Shown here: positions 20,721-29,628 of the stretch, in pieces | Numbering within the stretch: the first letter of the stretch is position 1 | Layout: each line of letters starts with the position of its first letter | NCBI GenBank assembly: GCA_963732795.1 | Contig: CAVTAV010000002.1 | Span: 310,001 to 374,000, forward strand | DNA from: CAVTAV01 sp963732795 | Lineage (GTDB): Bacteria; Pseudomonadota; Alphaproteobacteria; CAVTAV01 | Length of the DNA: 64,000 nucleotides | Direction: 5' to 3' | Translations under genes and position numbers: made by a program | The notes under the pieces: generated by a model | Seen by the model: the letters and a program-made list of their open reading frames with translations, nothing else | What the model was told of the DNA's origin: nothing | The model's database searches: none

Positions 20721-21419
20721 TCAGGGGCCGATATAGACATCCGAGGGCCACAGAAGTGTGTGAACCGCGAAGAAGGCGGAGCCGAGGCCGATCAGCATCT
20801 CCCGGACCTCGGAGCCGGCATCGATCGGCCCGATATTGGGGATCGGATGCCATGCCGTATAGTACTTTCCGTAGAAGTAGGCGCCGACCCAGAGAGCGCT
20901 GTAGCACCACGGCAGTACTGGGAAGTACGTTCGCCGGAACACGGTTTTGCCGATCTTCGTGCGGGCCAGCAGCGGGATACCGAGGCCGCCCAAGACCATA
21001 TAGATGCTGAGCCAGCGGTAGGTGCCGCCCATGAAATTGTTAACGGCAGCAATGTCGTGGATGTTTATCTCGTCCTGGGTGTTATGTTCCTGCATGATCT
21101 TGGGCGTTGCGATATGGAAGATCCGCTGACCCCAGCTGATCTCCTCACCCATGCAAACGAACGAAATGAGCGACCAGCCGATGGTCATCAAGAGGGCCCA
21201 GGAGGTCGTGGCCTTGCGCAGATAGGGCGTCCGCCAGGCGGCCAGCCCGAAGGCGATCGCGCCGATGCCAAATCCGATTGCGGTGATATTTTCGATCCAG
21301 CCGTCTTCGTGGCTCACGGCATCCAGGCCACGCGGGTCGGCCTGCATCCAGACGACCATGACGACGACGATTAGCGTCGAAACGGTATAAAGCACAAGAT
21401 TGGCGGCTCGGCTCGGCAT
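20721..21419 (-). CDS. unknown polytopic membrane protein, paralogue 3 of 3
   Basis: 232 residues from ATG 21419 (MPSRAANLVLY), chosen because it aligns with the starts of both paralogues; a longer frame from 21497 adds 26 unsupported residues. About six hydrophobic segments. Conserved polar motifs lie at membrane edges: HEDGWIENITAIG, CMGEEISWGQRIF, NTQDEINIHD, GTYRWLSIY and EVREMLIGLG. It is clearly a sister of the two genes upstream and nearly identical to 21498-22193 over most of its length. No named family is recognised; similar GEEISWGQR proteins occur in many bacteria as hypotheticals. Downstream 20551-20720 holds no gene. Confidence 0.75.
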   Translation of the reverse strand: MPSRAANLVLYTVSTLIVVVMVVWMQADPRGLDAVSHEDGWIENITAIGFGIGAIAFGLAAWRTPYLRKATTSWALLMTIGWSLISFVCMGEEISWGQRIFHIATPKIMQEHNTQDEINIHDIAAVNNFMGGTYRWLSIYMVLGGLGIPLLARTKIGKTVFRRTYFPVLPWCYSALWVGAYFYGKYYTAWHPIPNIGPIDAGSEVREMLIGLGSAFFAVHTLLWPSDVYIGP

Positions 21420-21497
21420 CGAAATACTCCGGTACTGTGACTTCCGAAACGGAGAGATCGGGATCTTCGCACGCGACTGCGTGCTCGGGCAGGGCAC

Positions 21498-22193
21498 TTA
21501 GGTGATATAGACGTCTGCTGGCCAAAGGAGCGTGTGAACGGCGAAGAATCCGGTCCCGAGACCGATCATCATCTCCCGGATCTCGGTGGCGGCATTTGCA
21601 GGATGGATATGCGGGATCGGATCCCAGACCCGATAATACTTACCGTAGAAATAGGCGCCGACCCAAAGGGCGGTATAGCACCACGGCAAAACCGGGAAAT
21701 ACGTTTTCCGGAAGACGGTCTTGCCAATCTTGGTGCGGGCGACAAGCGGGATGCCGAGGCCGCCCAGCAGCATGTAGATGCTGAGCCAGCGATAGGTTCC
21801 GCCCATGAAGTCGTTTACGGCGGCGATATCATGGATGTTGATTTCGTCCTGCGTGTTTTCTTCCTGCATGACTTTGGGCGTCGCGATATGGAAGATCCGC
21901 TGGCCCCAGCTGATCTCCTCACCCATACACACGAAGGAAATAAGCGCCCAGCCGATGGTCATCAGCAGGGCCCAGGACGTCGCACTCTTGCGAAGATAAG
22001 GCGTTCGCCACGCCGCCAGCCCGAAGGCGATCGCACCGATGCCAAAGCCGATTGCCGTGAGATTTTCGACCCAGCCGTCTTCGTGGGTCAGGGGCCCCAA
22101 GGTGTAAGGGGAAACCTGCATCCATACGACCAGGACGATGACGATCAACGCAGGAACAGCGTAGAGTGCTAATCGGATGGCTCGGCTTGGCAT
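21498..22193 (-). CDS. unknown polytopic membrane protein, paralogue 2 of 3
   Basis: 231 residues, start MPSRAIRLALYAVPALIV. Topology and motifs match its neighbours: HEDGWVENLTAIGFG after TM1, CMGEEISWGQRIFHI after TM3, ENTQDEINIHDIAAVNDF, RWLSIYMLLGG, a basic TKIGKTVFRKTYFPV loop and EIREMMIGLGTGFFAVH. The gene ends 78 bases before the start of the third copy and begins 18 bases after the end of the first, so all three are probably one operon. The retained acidic, amide and His residues suggest a metal or head-group site at the membrane surface; that is inference. Confidence 0.75.
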   Translation of the reverse strand: MPSRAIRLALYAVPALIVIVLVVWMQVSPYTLGPLTHEDGWVENLTAIGFGIGAIAFGLAAWRTPYLRKSATSWALLMTIGWALISFVCMGEEISWGQRIFHIATPKVMQEENTQDEINIHDIAAVNDFMGGTYRWLSIYMLLGGLGIPLVARTKIGKTVFRKTYFPVLPWCYTALWVGAYFYGKYYRVWDPIPHIHPANAATEIREMMIGLGTGFFAVHTLLWPADVYIT

Positions 22194-22211
22194 CGAATTA
22201 CTCCGTAAGCG

Positions 22212-22964
22212 TTACTCGGCAGCCGAAGATACCGTTTTCGAGCTTGCGCCGGTGCGTGCGCCCGGGAGCCGGCCGATATAGACGTCGGAAGGCCCAAGGA
22301 ACGCGTGAAGGCCAAAGAAGCCGGTGCCGAGTCCGATCATCATCTCCCTGATCTCGGTCGCGGCGTTGGCCGGATCGATATTCGGGATCGGATCCCAGAC
22401 ACGATAATACTTGCCATAAAAATAGGCGCCGACCCAAAGCACGCTATAGCACCAGGGAACGACGGGGAAATAGGTCCAGCCCAATACGGACTTGCCGATC
22501 TTCGTCCGCGCGGCCAAGGGTATGCCGAGGCCGCCCAGAAGCATGTAGATGCTGAGCCAACGATAGGTTCCGCCGAGGAAGTTATCGACATCCCCGATAT
22601 CGTGCAGATTGATTTCGTCCTGGGTGTTCTCTTCCGCAATGACCTCCGGGGTCTGAATGCCGAAGATGCGCTGGCCCCAGCTGATTTCCTCGCCCATGCA
22701 GACGAACGCGAGGAACGCCCAGCAAATCGTCATGGCGGTCGCCCAACCACGGACATTTCCATGCAATAACGGCGACTTCCAGGCCGCTAGGGCGAAACCG
22801 AGAGCGCCGAGGCCAAATCCGATCGCGGTCAGGTCCTCAATGACACCGTCTTCATGCGCGTGGGGGCCCAGACCGTAAGGATCGACCTCCATCCATACGA
22901 CCAGCACAAGCACGATGAGCGCCGGGATGATGTAAAGGCCGAGCTTGAGGGCTCGATTTTGCAT
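22212..22964 (-). CDS. unknown polytopic membrane protein, paralogue 1 of 3
   Basis: 250 residues, start MQNRALKLGLYIIPALIV, promoter-proximal in the three-gene set. The motifs are HEDGVIEDLTAIGFG, CMGEEISWGQRIFGI, ENTQDEINLHDIGDVDNF, GTYRWLSIY and EIREMMIGLGTGFFGLH. It is the most diverged copy and has a ~22-residue hydrophilic tail (PGARTGASSKTVSS) absent from the others. It is transcribed divergently from the GAF/GGDEF-like gene at 23137 across about 170 bases. The function is unknown. Confidence 0.75.
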   Translation of the reverse strand: MQNRALKLGLYIIPALIVLVLVVWMEVDPYGLGPHAHEDGVIEDLTAIGFGLGALGFALAAWKSPLLHGNVRGWATAMTICWAFLAFVCMGEEISWGQRIFGIQTPEVIAEENTQDEINLHDIGDVDNFLGGTYRWLSIYMLLGGLGIPLAARTKIGKSVLGWTYFPVVPWCYSVLWVGAYFYGKYYRVWDPIPNIDPANAATEIREMMIGLGTGFFGLHAFLGPSDVYIGRLPGARTGASSKTVSSAAE

Positions 22965-23136
22965 GGAAGTGCTCCTGATCAGGTAAGTCGGCAGGGCGGT
23001 TCGATCGCCGCCATTGGGACCCTAACGCCACACATTGTCGGCTCTAGACGTAAATTTTTCCCTAGGGCGATTAACGTAATCTTTCGCTTGATCGCCTAGG
23101 CTGCGTTCTATCCATGGAACAGCGTTTCAAGCGACT

Positions 23137-24129
23137 ATGACGAATATCGCGCCGAAACCGAGCAACGAGACGGCGCGTCTCGAGAAGCTGGCGAGCTACG
23201 GCATCCTGGATACAGGGCCGGAGGATGCGTTTGACCGGATCACGCGGCTCGCCGCCCGAATGTTCCATGTTCCCACCGCGTTGATCTCTCTGATCGACGA
23301 GAAGCGCCAATGGATCAAATCCCGCCACGGCTTCGATCTGGAGGAGATCCCGCGGTCCCAGGCCTTTTGCGCCCATACGATCTTACGTGACGACGTGATG
23401 GTGGTTTCGGACGCCAGCAAGGACATGCGCTTCGCGGGCATCCCGTTGGTGCGCGGCAAGCCGCATATCCGGTTCTACGCCGGCGCGCCGCTCATGACTC
23501 AGGACGGTCTCAATCTCGGGGGGCTATGCGTCATGGATCGAAGCCCGCGCGCGTTGACCGAGGAGGAGCGGCAATCCTTAAGCGATCTGGCAGGATTGGT
23601 CGTTCAAGCCTTTGAGTTACGACGCCTTTCCGGCATCGATCCGGTGACGGAATTGCCCAATCGCCGGACCTTCGAGGACATCCTCGGCCGCGAGCGTAAG
23701 CGGGCGCTTCGGGGCGGTCGGTCGCTTGCGGTCATCATTGTCAGGCTCGACAATTTCTCAGTCCTGATCGACAAATTCGGCGCTGCGACGGGCGATCAGC
23801 TGCTTCAAAGCGTCACGCAGCTTCTGGGCTCGCAACTTCGCGATTCCGATCTGATCGTGCGCTATGGTCCGCGGGAATTCGCGATCCTCCTGCCTGAGGC
23901 CGATCCGCGCGGAACGGCACTGGTCAAGGAGCATCTGACGACAGAATTCGAATGCGCGTCATTCATGACCGAGAATGGCGATATCGCGATAACCGCCAGC
24001 ATCGGCGCCGCGCAATGCGATCCGGCGACCGAGTCCGTCGAGCACGCCTTGGAGCGGGCGTTCGTGGAGGCGGCCAATCAGGGCCGGAAGGACGGATCCA
24101 AGGCGGAATCAGGTATCGAAGCCCGGTGA
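23137..24129 (+). CDS. GAF domain with degenerate GGDEF domain
   Basis: 330 residues. The GAF domain is at about 10-160 (ARLEKLASYGILDTGPEDAFDRI, ALISLIDEKRQWIKSRHGFD, SQAFCAHTIL, FYAGAPLMTQDGLNLGGLCVMD), a subtype common in bacterial histidine kinases and cyclases. A GGDEF fold follows at about 165-320 (DPVTELPNRRTFEDIL), but the signature is GPREF rather than GGDEF, and the first metal Asp of the DxD pair is Arg (VRLDNF). Diguanylate cyclase activity is therefore not expected; it may bind nucleotides or partners. Its 3' end overlaps the convergent DUF3572 gene by 21 bases. Confidence 0.88.
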   Translation: MTNIAPKPSNETARLEKLASYGILDTGPEDAFDRITRLAARMFHVPTALISLIDEKRQWIKSRHGFDLEEIPRSQAFCAHTILRDDVMVVSDASKDMRFAGIPLVRGKPHIRFYAGAPLMTQDGLNLGGLCVMDRSPRALTEEERQSLSDLAGLVVQAFELRRLSGIDPVTELPNRRTFEDILGRERKRALRGGRSLAVIIVRLDNFSVLIDKFGAATGDQLLQSVTQLLGSQLRDSDLIVRYGPREFAILLPEADPRGTALVKEHLTTEFECASFMTENGDIAITASIGAAQCDPATESVEHALERAFVEAANQGRKDGSKAESGIEAR

Positions 24130-24384
24130 ACCGGGAAGGGCGTGGCGCGCCCGCCGGAGCTGATTGGGGTCGATCCCCGCGGTTTCGCAAAAATCCAAAA
24201 CGCCCTTGTCGTCCTGGAGCACGAAATCCAGGACGCCCCCAAGAAAAGCCGGATCAAGAGCCGAATCCTTGATTTCGCTGGGGGAGCAGCCGCAAGCCGC
24301 CATGAAGGCCCCTAGAAGCTGCTCGTCGGAGGCGATGAACGCTAGAGCCTTAAGCGCGATCGTTTGGGCGTTTGCGCTGTTCAC
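24109..24384 (-). CDS. DUF3572 protein
   Basis: 91 residues, helical: TIALKALAFIASDEQLLGAFMAACGCSPSEIKD, FLGGVLDFVLQDDKGVLDFCETAGIDPNQLRRARHALPG, each a family hallmark. DUF3572 is restricted largely to alphaproteobacteria and habitually sits beside divK/pleD, as here (with one membrane gene between). The function is unknown; the association suggests a cell-cycle link. Confidence 0.88.
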   Translation of the reverse strand: MNSANAQTIALKALAFIASDEQLLGAFMAACGCSPSEIKDSALDPAFLGGVLDFVLQDDKGVLDFCETAGIDPNQLRRARHALPGSPGFDT

Positions 24385-24487
24385 GAGCGGGATCCTTCCA
24401 ACGGGCGAATTCGACGTCGGTCGGATGAAACTAGCGGCTTGAGCTCAGTCGCTACAAGTGATTTGCCGCAGCGAATTCAGCGGTCTC

Positions 24488-25246
24488 CTATGCCCCCAGC
24501 TTGACTTGGGCGGGCGCGATCTCATCCGGCGTGACGTCATTGCTGTTGGCGGCTGTGTTGCCTCGGATGAAGTCATACGAGGCGTTGCCGAAATACATGC
24601 ACCAGCTGATGATGCCGAGCCACTTGAAGCCGTCCTCGATGAAATACTCCCAGTCCTCGAGGCGCCAGAGCCAGGGAGAGGCCGCATCGGTCATGACGCT
24701 CATTCCCAGGAAGCCCAAGGCCAGGAACAGCAGGATGTAATTCGTCTGGAGAATCGTGCGACGATAGATAAACAGATAGAGCAACACCGTCGGGCCGAGA
24801 ACGGCATACACATAGTCGTCGGTCAGACCGAACATTGCCTCGACCAGCCGGTCATGAAACAGGAAGAAATCGTCGAAAAGCAGATAGGTGGTCAGAATTC
24901 CCGACCAGATCAGAAAGGTAAATTGCGATTTCGGCGCTCTGCCGCGAATTGTTGCCGCGGTGAAATAGCAAATCGATGCTGTCGCAGCCCAGAAGAAACA
25001 ATCGAGATCGGAGAGAATTCCAATGAACGAATTGAGATGAGCGATGCTGAAGAAGTCGCTCGTCATGACGTTTATTTTGACGTCGAAGTCCAGCCTCGTG
25101 AAGGCGATCGCGACGAGCACAAGAGAGGCGGGGATCAAGAACCAGGCGAGGAGTCTCTTACCCTTGACAATTCCAGCAAAGAAGATGTCGAGCAGCCGTC
25201 TTACGAGCGCGATCATGCTGAATTCCTGATCCGAACCGACATTCAT
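24488..25246 (-). CDS. unknown polytopic membrane protein
   Basis: 252 residues, six or seven hydrophobic segments. Polar motifs near the membrane are LFDDFFLFHDRLVEAMFG, SDLDCFFWAATAS, and EDWEYFIEDGFKWLGI. Conserved Asp/His/Glu clusters in helices suggest a metal-dependent membrane enzyme or ion pathway, but no family is recognised. Start ATG 25246; an internal ATG (25216) is possible. The gene separates DUF3572 from divK, an insertion into a usually tight neighbourhood. It may be a distant relative of the 20.7-23.0 kb triplet, since both have an EDG-x-x-x-x-x-G-type segment. Confidence 0.65.
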   Translation of the reverse strand: MNVGSDQEFSMIALVRRLLDIFFAGIVKGKRLLAWFLIPASLVLVAIAFTRLDFDVKINVMTSDFFSIAHLNSFIGILSDLDCFFWAATASICYFTAATIRGRAPKSQFTFLIWSGILTTYLLFDDFFLFHDRLVEAMFGLTDDYVYAVLGPTVLLYLFIYRRTILQTNYILLFLALGFLGMSVMTDAASPWLWRLEDWEYFIEDGFKWLGIISWCMYFGNASYDFIRGNTAANSNDVTPDEIAPAQVKLGA

Positions 25247-25623
25247 GAAAATCTTGACGGAGACGGTCGATGGAACTTCGCCCCGGCAAAAGCCAACCCA
25301 CCCCCGGTTTCATCTTCCAACCATTAATTCATCAAATTGCTGAAAGTTCGGTTAAGCATGTGGGGCCCTCTTAGGCCCCTATAATCGTTCTATGTTATTC
25401 GTTCAGCTGGGTATCGCCGCCATTCCCGCCGCCAGAGGCATGGCGCCGGCGGATTTCGGCAAACAACGATAAGAAAACATTAGGATTACCGGCGTGTAAT
25501 GGCCCGGTAGAGGGTAATCGCCGAATGGGGACACTTGGTTATCGGTCGCCGCGATGCTATGAGCAGGCTCCAGCTAACCGGTGGTCCGTTCCGCCGCCTT
25601 CATCGTGGTAGCCAGAGGCTTTG
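25247..25623. other. divergent intergenic region upstream of divK
   Basis: About 375 bases with no supported gene. It must hold the divK-pleD promoter and that of the divergent membrane gene. AT-richer patches lie at 25325-25400 and 25460-25490. I found no full TTAA-N7-TTAA site here. Confidence 0.5.
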
Positions 25624-25992
25624 ATGTCGCGGACAATTTTGATTGTCGAAGATAACGAGCTGAACATGAAGCTATTTCATGACCTGCTCGTGGCGCACGG
25701 CTATAATACCCTGCAGACCAATAACGGCCATGACGCGCTCCGGATCGCCCGGGAGGAAAAGCCCGACCTGATCCTCATGGACATCCAGCTCCCGGAAATC
25801 TCGGGCCTGGAGGTCACCCGGATGATCAAGGAAGATCCGGAGATGAGGGATATCCCGGTCGTCGCGGTCACCGCCTTCGCGATGAAGGGCGACGCCGAGA
25901 AGTTCCGCCAGGGTGGTTGCGAGGCCTATATCGCCAAGCCGATCTCGGTCGCGAGCTTCATAGAAACGGTTCGTAAATTCGTTGGGACGTAA
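25624..25992 (+). CDS. divK: single-domain response regulator DivK
   Basis: 122 residues from ATG 25624 (a TTG immediately before it is less likely). A complete receiver domain: ILIVEDNELNMKLF (acidic pair), LILMDIQLPEISG (phospho-Asp), VVAVTAFAM (Thr), YIAKPISV (Lys). Sequence and position directly before pleD match DivK, which in Caulobacter is phosphorylated by PleC/DivJ and steers CtrA activity through DivL-CckA. It has no output domain, as expected. The gap to pleD is 38 bases, consistent with one operon. Confidence 0.93.
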   Translation: MSRTILIVEDNELNMKLFHDLLVAHGYNTLQTNNGHDALRIAREEKPDLILMDIQLPEISGLEVTRMIKEDPEMRDIPVVAVTAFAMKGDAEKFRQGGCEAYIAKPISVASFIETVRKFVGT

Positions 25993-26030
25993 AAGAGTAG
26001 CGTTGTAGAGTTCGAGGGGTTGAGTATCGA

Positions 26031-27437
26031 ATGACCGCGCGCGTCCTCGTCGTGGACGATATCCCGCGTAACGTTAAGCTGCTCGAAGCGAAGCTGACGT
26101 CCGAGTATTTCGAGGTGTTGTGCGCCGAGAGCGGCCAGCGCGCGCTCGAGGTCGTGCGCGAGCAGCGTCCCGACATCGTGCTTCTCGACGTGATGATGCC
26201 CGGCATGGACGGCTTCGAGGTCTGCCGCCAGATCAAGGCCGATCCTCAGACCATGCACATCCCCGTCATCATGGTCACCGCGCTCGACCAGGTTCATGAC
26301 CGGGTCGAAGGCCTGGAGGCCGGCGCCGACGATTTCCTGACCAAGCCGGTCAACGATCTCGCGCTGTTCTCACGGGTGCGGTCCCTCGTCCGGCTCAAGA
26401 TGCTGACCGACGAGCTCCGGATGCGCCAATCGACCGGCGAGACGCTCGGCGGGCCCCATTCGGGCGAATTCGCCATTCCGAGCGTCGACGGCGACGCCAA
26501 GATCGTGGTTCTGGAAGACCACCCCAATATCTCGGCGCGTATCGCCAGCTCGCTGGAGACCATCGGCACGGTCGTGCTGACCGACAGTGTCGACCGGTTC
26601 CACGAGCTGATCGACATGTCCGAGCCCGATCTCGTGATTGTCAGTTTGGGGCTGCGCGATGTGGATGGCCTGCGGGTCTGCTCGCAGATCCGCTCCGACG
26701 AGAAGACGCGCCATGTCCCGATCCTGGTGCTCGTGGACGACGGCGATACCAAGCGGCTCGCCAAGGCTTTGGAGATCGGCGTCAACGATTACCTGGTGCG
26801 GCCGATCGAAAAGCAGGAAGTCATCGCCCGGGTGCGTACCCAGGTCCGCCGCAAGCGCTATTCCGACTATCTCAAGAGCAGCGTCGACCGCAGCCTGAAA
26901 TTGGCCGTCACCGACGCCGTGACCGGCCTGTTCAATCGCCATTACATGTCCAACCATCTCGACACCCTGATGCGGCGCGCCTCGCGGGGCGGCAAGAACG
27001 TCTCCGTGATGATGATGGATCTGGACCACTTCAAGCAGATCAACGACGTCTACGGCCATCCCGTGGGCGACGCGGTGCTGCGTGAGATCGCCGCCGTGAT
27101 CGCCCAGAACGTCCGCGGCATCGACCTCGCGACCCGCTATGGCGGCGAGGAATTCGTCGTCGTGATGCCCGACACCGACATCACCTATGCCACCAGCGCC
27201 GCCGAGCGTCTGCGCCAGGAGGTCTCCGAGACGGTCATCTCGATCGTCAACGGGGGCGAACCGAAATCGATCGGGGTTACGGTCAGCATCGGGGTGGCGT
27301 CGTCCACGCCGGAGCTGAACTCGAGCGAATTGCTTCTCGAGGCGGCGGATGCCGCGCTCTATCGGGCGAAGCGGACGGGGCGGAATAAGGTCGTGACGGC
27401 GGCGGAGCCGGAACCGCAGCGAAACTTCGCTACTTGA
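26031..27437 (+). CDS. pleD: response regulator / diguanylate cyclase PleD
   Basis: 468 residues in the PleD order: REC1 (VLVVDDIPRNVKLL, phospho-Asp in VLLDVMMPGMDG, LTKPVND), REC2 (about 150-280; the acceptor position reads VIVSLGL, so it is an adaptor-type receiver as in Caulobacter), then GGDEF (MMDLDHFKQINDVYGH, RYGGEEFVVVMP) with the RxxD inhibitory site RGID. It makes cyclic di-GMP after phosphorylation-driven dimerisation and controls the motile-to-sessile transition in Caulobacter. Its stop overlaps the convergent rpmG by 8 bases. Confidence 0.95.
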   Translation: MTARVLVVDDIPRNVKLLEAKLTSEYFEVLCAESGQRALEVVREQRPDIVLLDVMMPGMDGFEVCRQIKADPQTMHIPVIMVTALDQVHDRVEGLEAGADDFLTKPVNDLALFSRVRSLVRLKMLTDELRMRQSTGETLGGPHSGEFAIPSVDGDAKIVVLEDHPNISARIASSLETIGTVVLTDSVDRFHELIDMSEPDLVIVSLGLRDVDGLRVCSQIRSDEKTRHVPILVLVDDGDTKRLAKALEIGVNDYLVRPIEKQEVIARVRTQVRRKRYSDYLKSSVDRSLKLAVTDAVTGLFNRHYMSNHLDTLMRRASRGGKNVSVMMMDLDHFKQINDVYGHPVGDAVLREIAAVIAQNVRGIDLATRYGGEEFVVVMPDTDITYATSAAERLRQEVSETVISIVNGGEPKSIGVTVSIGVASSTPELNSSELLLEAADAALYRAKRTGRNKVVTAAEPEPQRNFAT

Positions 27438-27597
27438 TCTTGCCTTCCTTGAACTCGACGTGCTTGCGGACGACGGGGTCGTATTTCCGCACGCTGAGCT
27501 TTTCGGTCATGGTCCGGGGATTCTTCTTGGTGACGTAATAGAATCCCGTCCCCGCGCTGCTCACGAGCTTGATCTTCAAAGTTGCCGGTTTCGCCAT
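27430..27597 (-). CDS. rpmG: 50S ribosomal protein L33
   Basis: 55 residues: MAKPATLKIKLVSSAGTGF, YYVTKKNPRT, KLSVRKYDPVVRKHVEFKEGKIK in sequence, the Cys-free (zinc-independent) L33 form. It converges on pleD, an arrangement conserved in alphaproteobacteria. The ATG is at 27597. Confidence 0.95.
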   Translation of the reverse strand: MAKPATLKIKLVSSAGTGFYYVTKKNPRTMTEKLSVRKYDPVVRKHVEFKEGKIK

Positions 27598-27797
27598 CTC
27601 TCAAGCCTTCTCACGCGGGTTGAACGCCAAACATGCCGTTGGGAGCCCGCAAGATACTCAGGCGCGGGCGTCTGTCAAGGGGAGGAGAGGCGGTGAGCCC
27701 AGTGTGCCGGTGCCGGTCCTCATGGGTTCTAACAGACATTTGCTTTTCGCCTGATCGGTGCATAGTGCTATCTTTGCCGCCGCAGGGGTGGTTGTGA

Positions 27798-29625
27798 ATG
27801 GGCGGCTTTTTCAATGAACTCAGGAGGCGACACGTTGTCCGGGTAGGCCTCGCCTACCTGGTGATCGCGTGGCTCGTGCTTCAGGTCGCCAACATTCTGA
27901 CGCCATTGCTCGGCATCCCGTTGTGGGTCAACAAGGCGATCCTGCTGCTGCTTCTCCTTGGATTTCCTTTGGCGCTCTTTCTCGCCTGGGCGTTCGAATT
28001 GACGCCGGAGGGGGTCAAGCGCACCGACGCCCTGGACGAAGCCCAACCCCAGCGACGGCCCATATCAACCGGCCGCAAGCTGGATTTCGTGATTATCGCG
28101 GGCCTTGCGGTCGCGCTCGGCTATTTCGCCTGGGGTCGGTATTTCGGTGGGCCGCCGCAAACCGCGGACCAGGCGAACGCCGGTACGCCAACCCTCGCCG
28201 TGCTGCCTTTCGCCAATCTGAGTGCCGACAAGAGCCAAGACTATTTTGCCGACGGGCTCTCGGAAGAACTCCTGGACAAACTGGCGAATCTCAAGGGCCT
28301 TCAGGTCGCGGGGCGCACGTCGTCGTTCTATTTCAAGGGCAAGAACGAGGACCTCCGCGTCATCGGCGAAAAGCTCGGAGTCGAGAACTTGCTGGAAGGA
28401 AGCGTCCGCAAATCCGGCGACCAGCTTCGGATCACGGCGCAGTTGATAAACGCCAAGACCGGCTATCATCTCTGGTCCGAGACCTATGACCGCGCACTCG
28501 ACGACATCTTCACGATCCAGGACGATATTTCGAAGTCGGTCGCGAATGCACTCTCGGTTGCGCTCGGCGTCGGCGATCTGGGCCGCATCGAGGGCGGCAC
28601 GCGGAACGTCGCGGCTTACGATTCCTATCTCAAGGCTCTAAAGCCCCCTAACGCCGCGCAGTCGATGACGCTTTTTCGAGAGCAGCTCGATTCTCTTGAG
28701 CAGGCGGTCAGGCTCGATCCGTCCTATGCCCTGGCTTGGGTGGCCATCTCGAGCGTCTGCCGCCTCGCGCTCAATTACGATGATCCCGGCAATGCGGCGG
28801 ACTGGAGGAAGCGGGCTGACGATGCGCTCGACCGGGCGCGCGCTCTCGCGCCGAACGCAATGCAGGTTCTTGCCGAATCCGCCATCACCGCTGCGGATCG
28901 CGGGAGCTGGGAAGATGCCGAACGGACCTTCGGCAAGGCGATCGCCCTTCATGGCGATGCGCAGGTCGCCCAAAACTACGGCGATTTTCTGGAACTGGCA
29001 GGCAAGCCCCGAAAAGCCGTGGAGTATCTGATCGAGGCGCGCCGGAGCGAACCGCTAGACCCTAGCGTCGCAGTCGCCCTTGGTTTGGATTACGCGGCAT
29101 CCGGAATGACCGGAGAAGCTCTTGCGGAATTTGAGCGCGGGATCCGATCTGGGCGGCAGTCCCAATAACTTGACCGGCTTCGAGCTGATGACGGCGATGG
29201 CGACCGGCGACCGCGACGAAATCCAGCGCCGTATCGACGCCTTCAAGAAGATCAACGACATCACTGCGTCGATCCATGTCGCAATGCGCCCCTTTCTGGA
29301 TAAACCTCAGGAAGGGATTGCCGAACTGAAACGTCTCTATGCGAAGCCGGAGAATGCCGTTCCGATCCAGCGCCTGGTCATTTCTGTTTGGGCCGCCTAT
29401 TTCGGCGATCCCGACCTCGCGCTTGCCGCGATCAAGGACATGTTTTCCGGCGGCGCATCGTACAGCACTACCTCCCTGTTCTGGCAGCCGGTGTTTCACG
29501 ATATGCGTGAGCGGCCCGGCTTCAAGGAGTTCGTGCGCGAGCGGGGGCTCGTCGATTACTGGCGCCAATATGGCTGGGGCGATTTTTGCCATCCCGTCGG
29601 CGATAACGACTTCGAGTGCTCCTAA
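27798..29625 (+). CDS. TolB-like/TPR membrane protein, one frameshift
   Basis: 608 residues after repair. Start MGGFFNELRRRHVVRVGLAYL, two N-terminal hydrophobic segments and a third at about residue 95-112; then a TolB N-terminal/FlgO-like domain (TLAVLPFANLS, DYFADGLSEELLDKL, VAGRTSSFYFKG, LLEGSVRKSGDQLRITAQLI, LWSETYDR, IFTIQDDIS) and TPR-like helices to the end. Proteins of this type are often fused to adenylate cyclase or winged-helix domains; here neither is present. The frame shifts by +1 near 29140-29150. The gene starts a two-gene unit; the partner begins 4 bases after its stop. Confidence 0.8.
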
Positions 29626-29628
29626 TCC

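Noticed and set aside
26031..27437. Loss of the phospho-acceptor in the second PleD receiver as a novelty
   Set aside because: The second receiver of PleD is a known adaptor domain, so this is expected.
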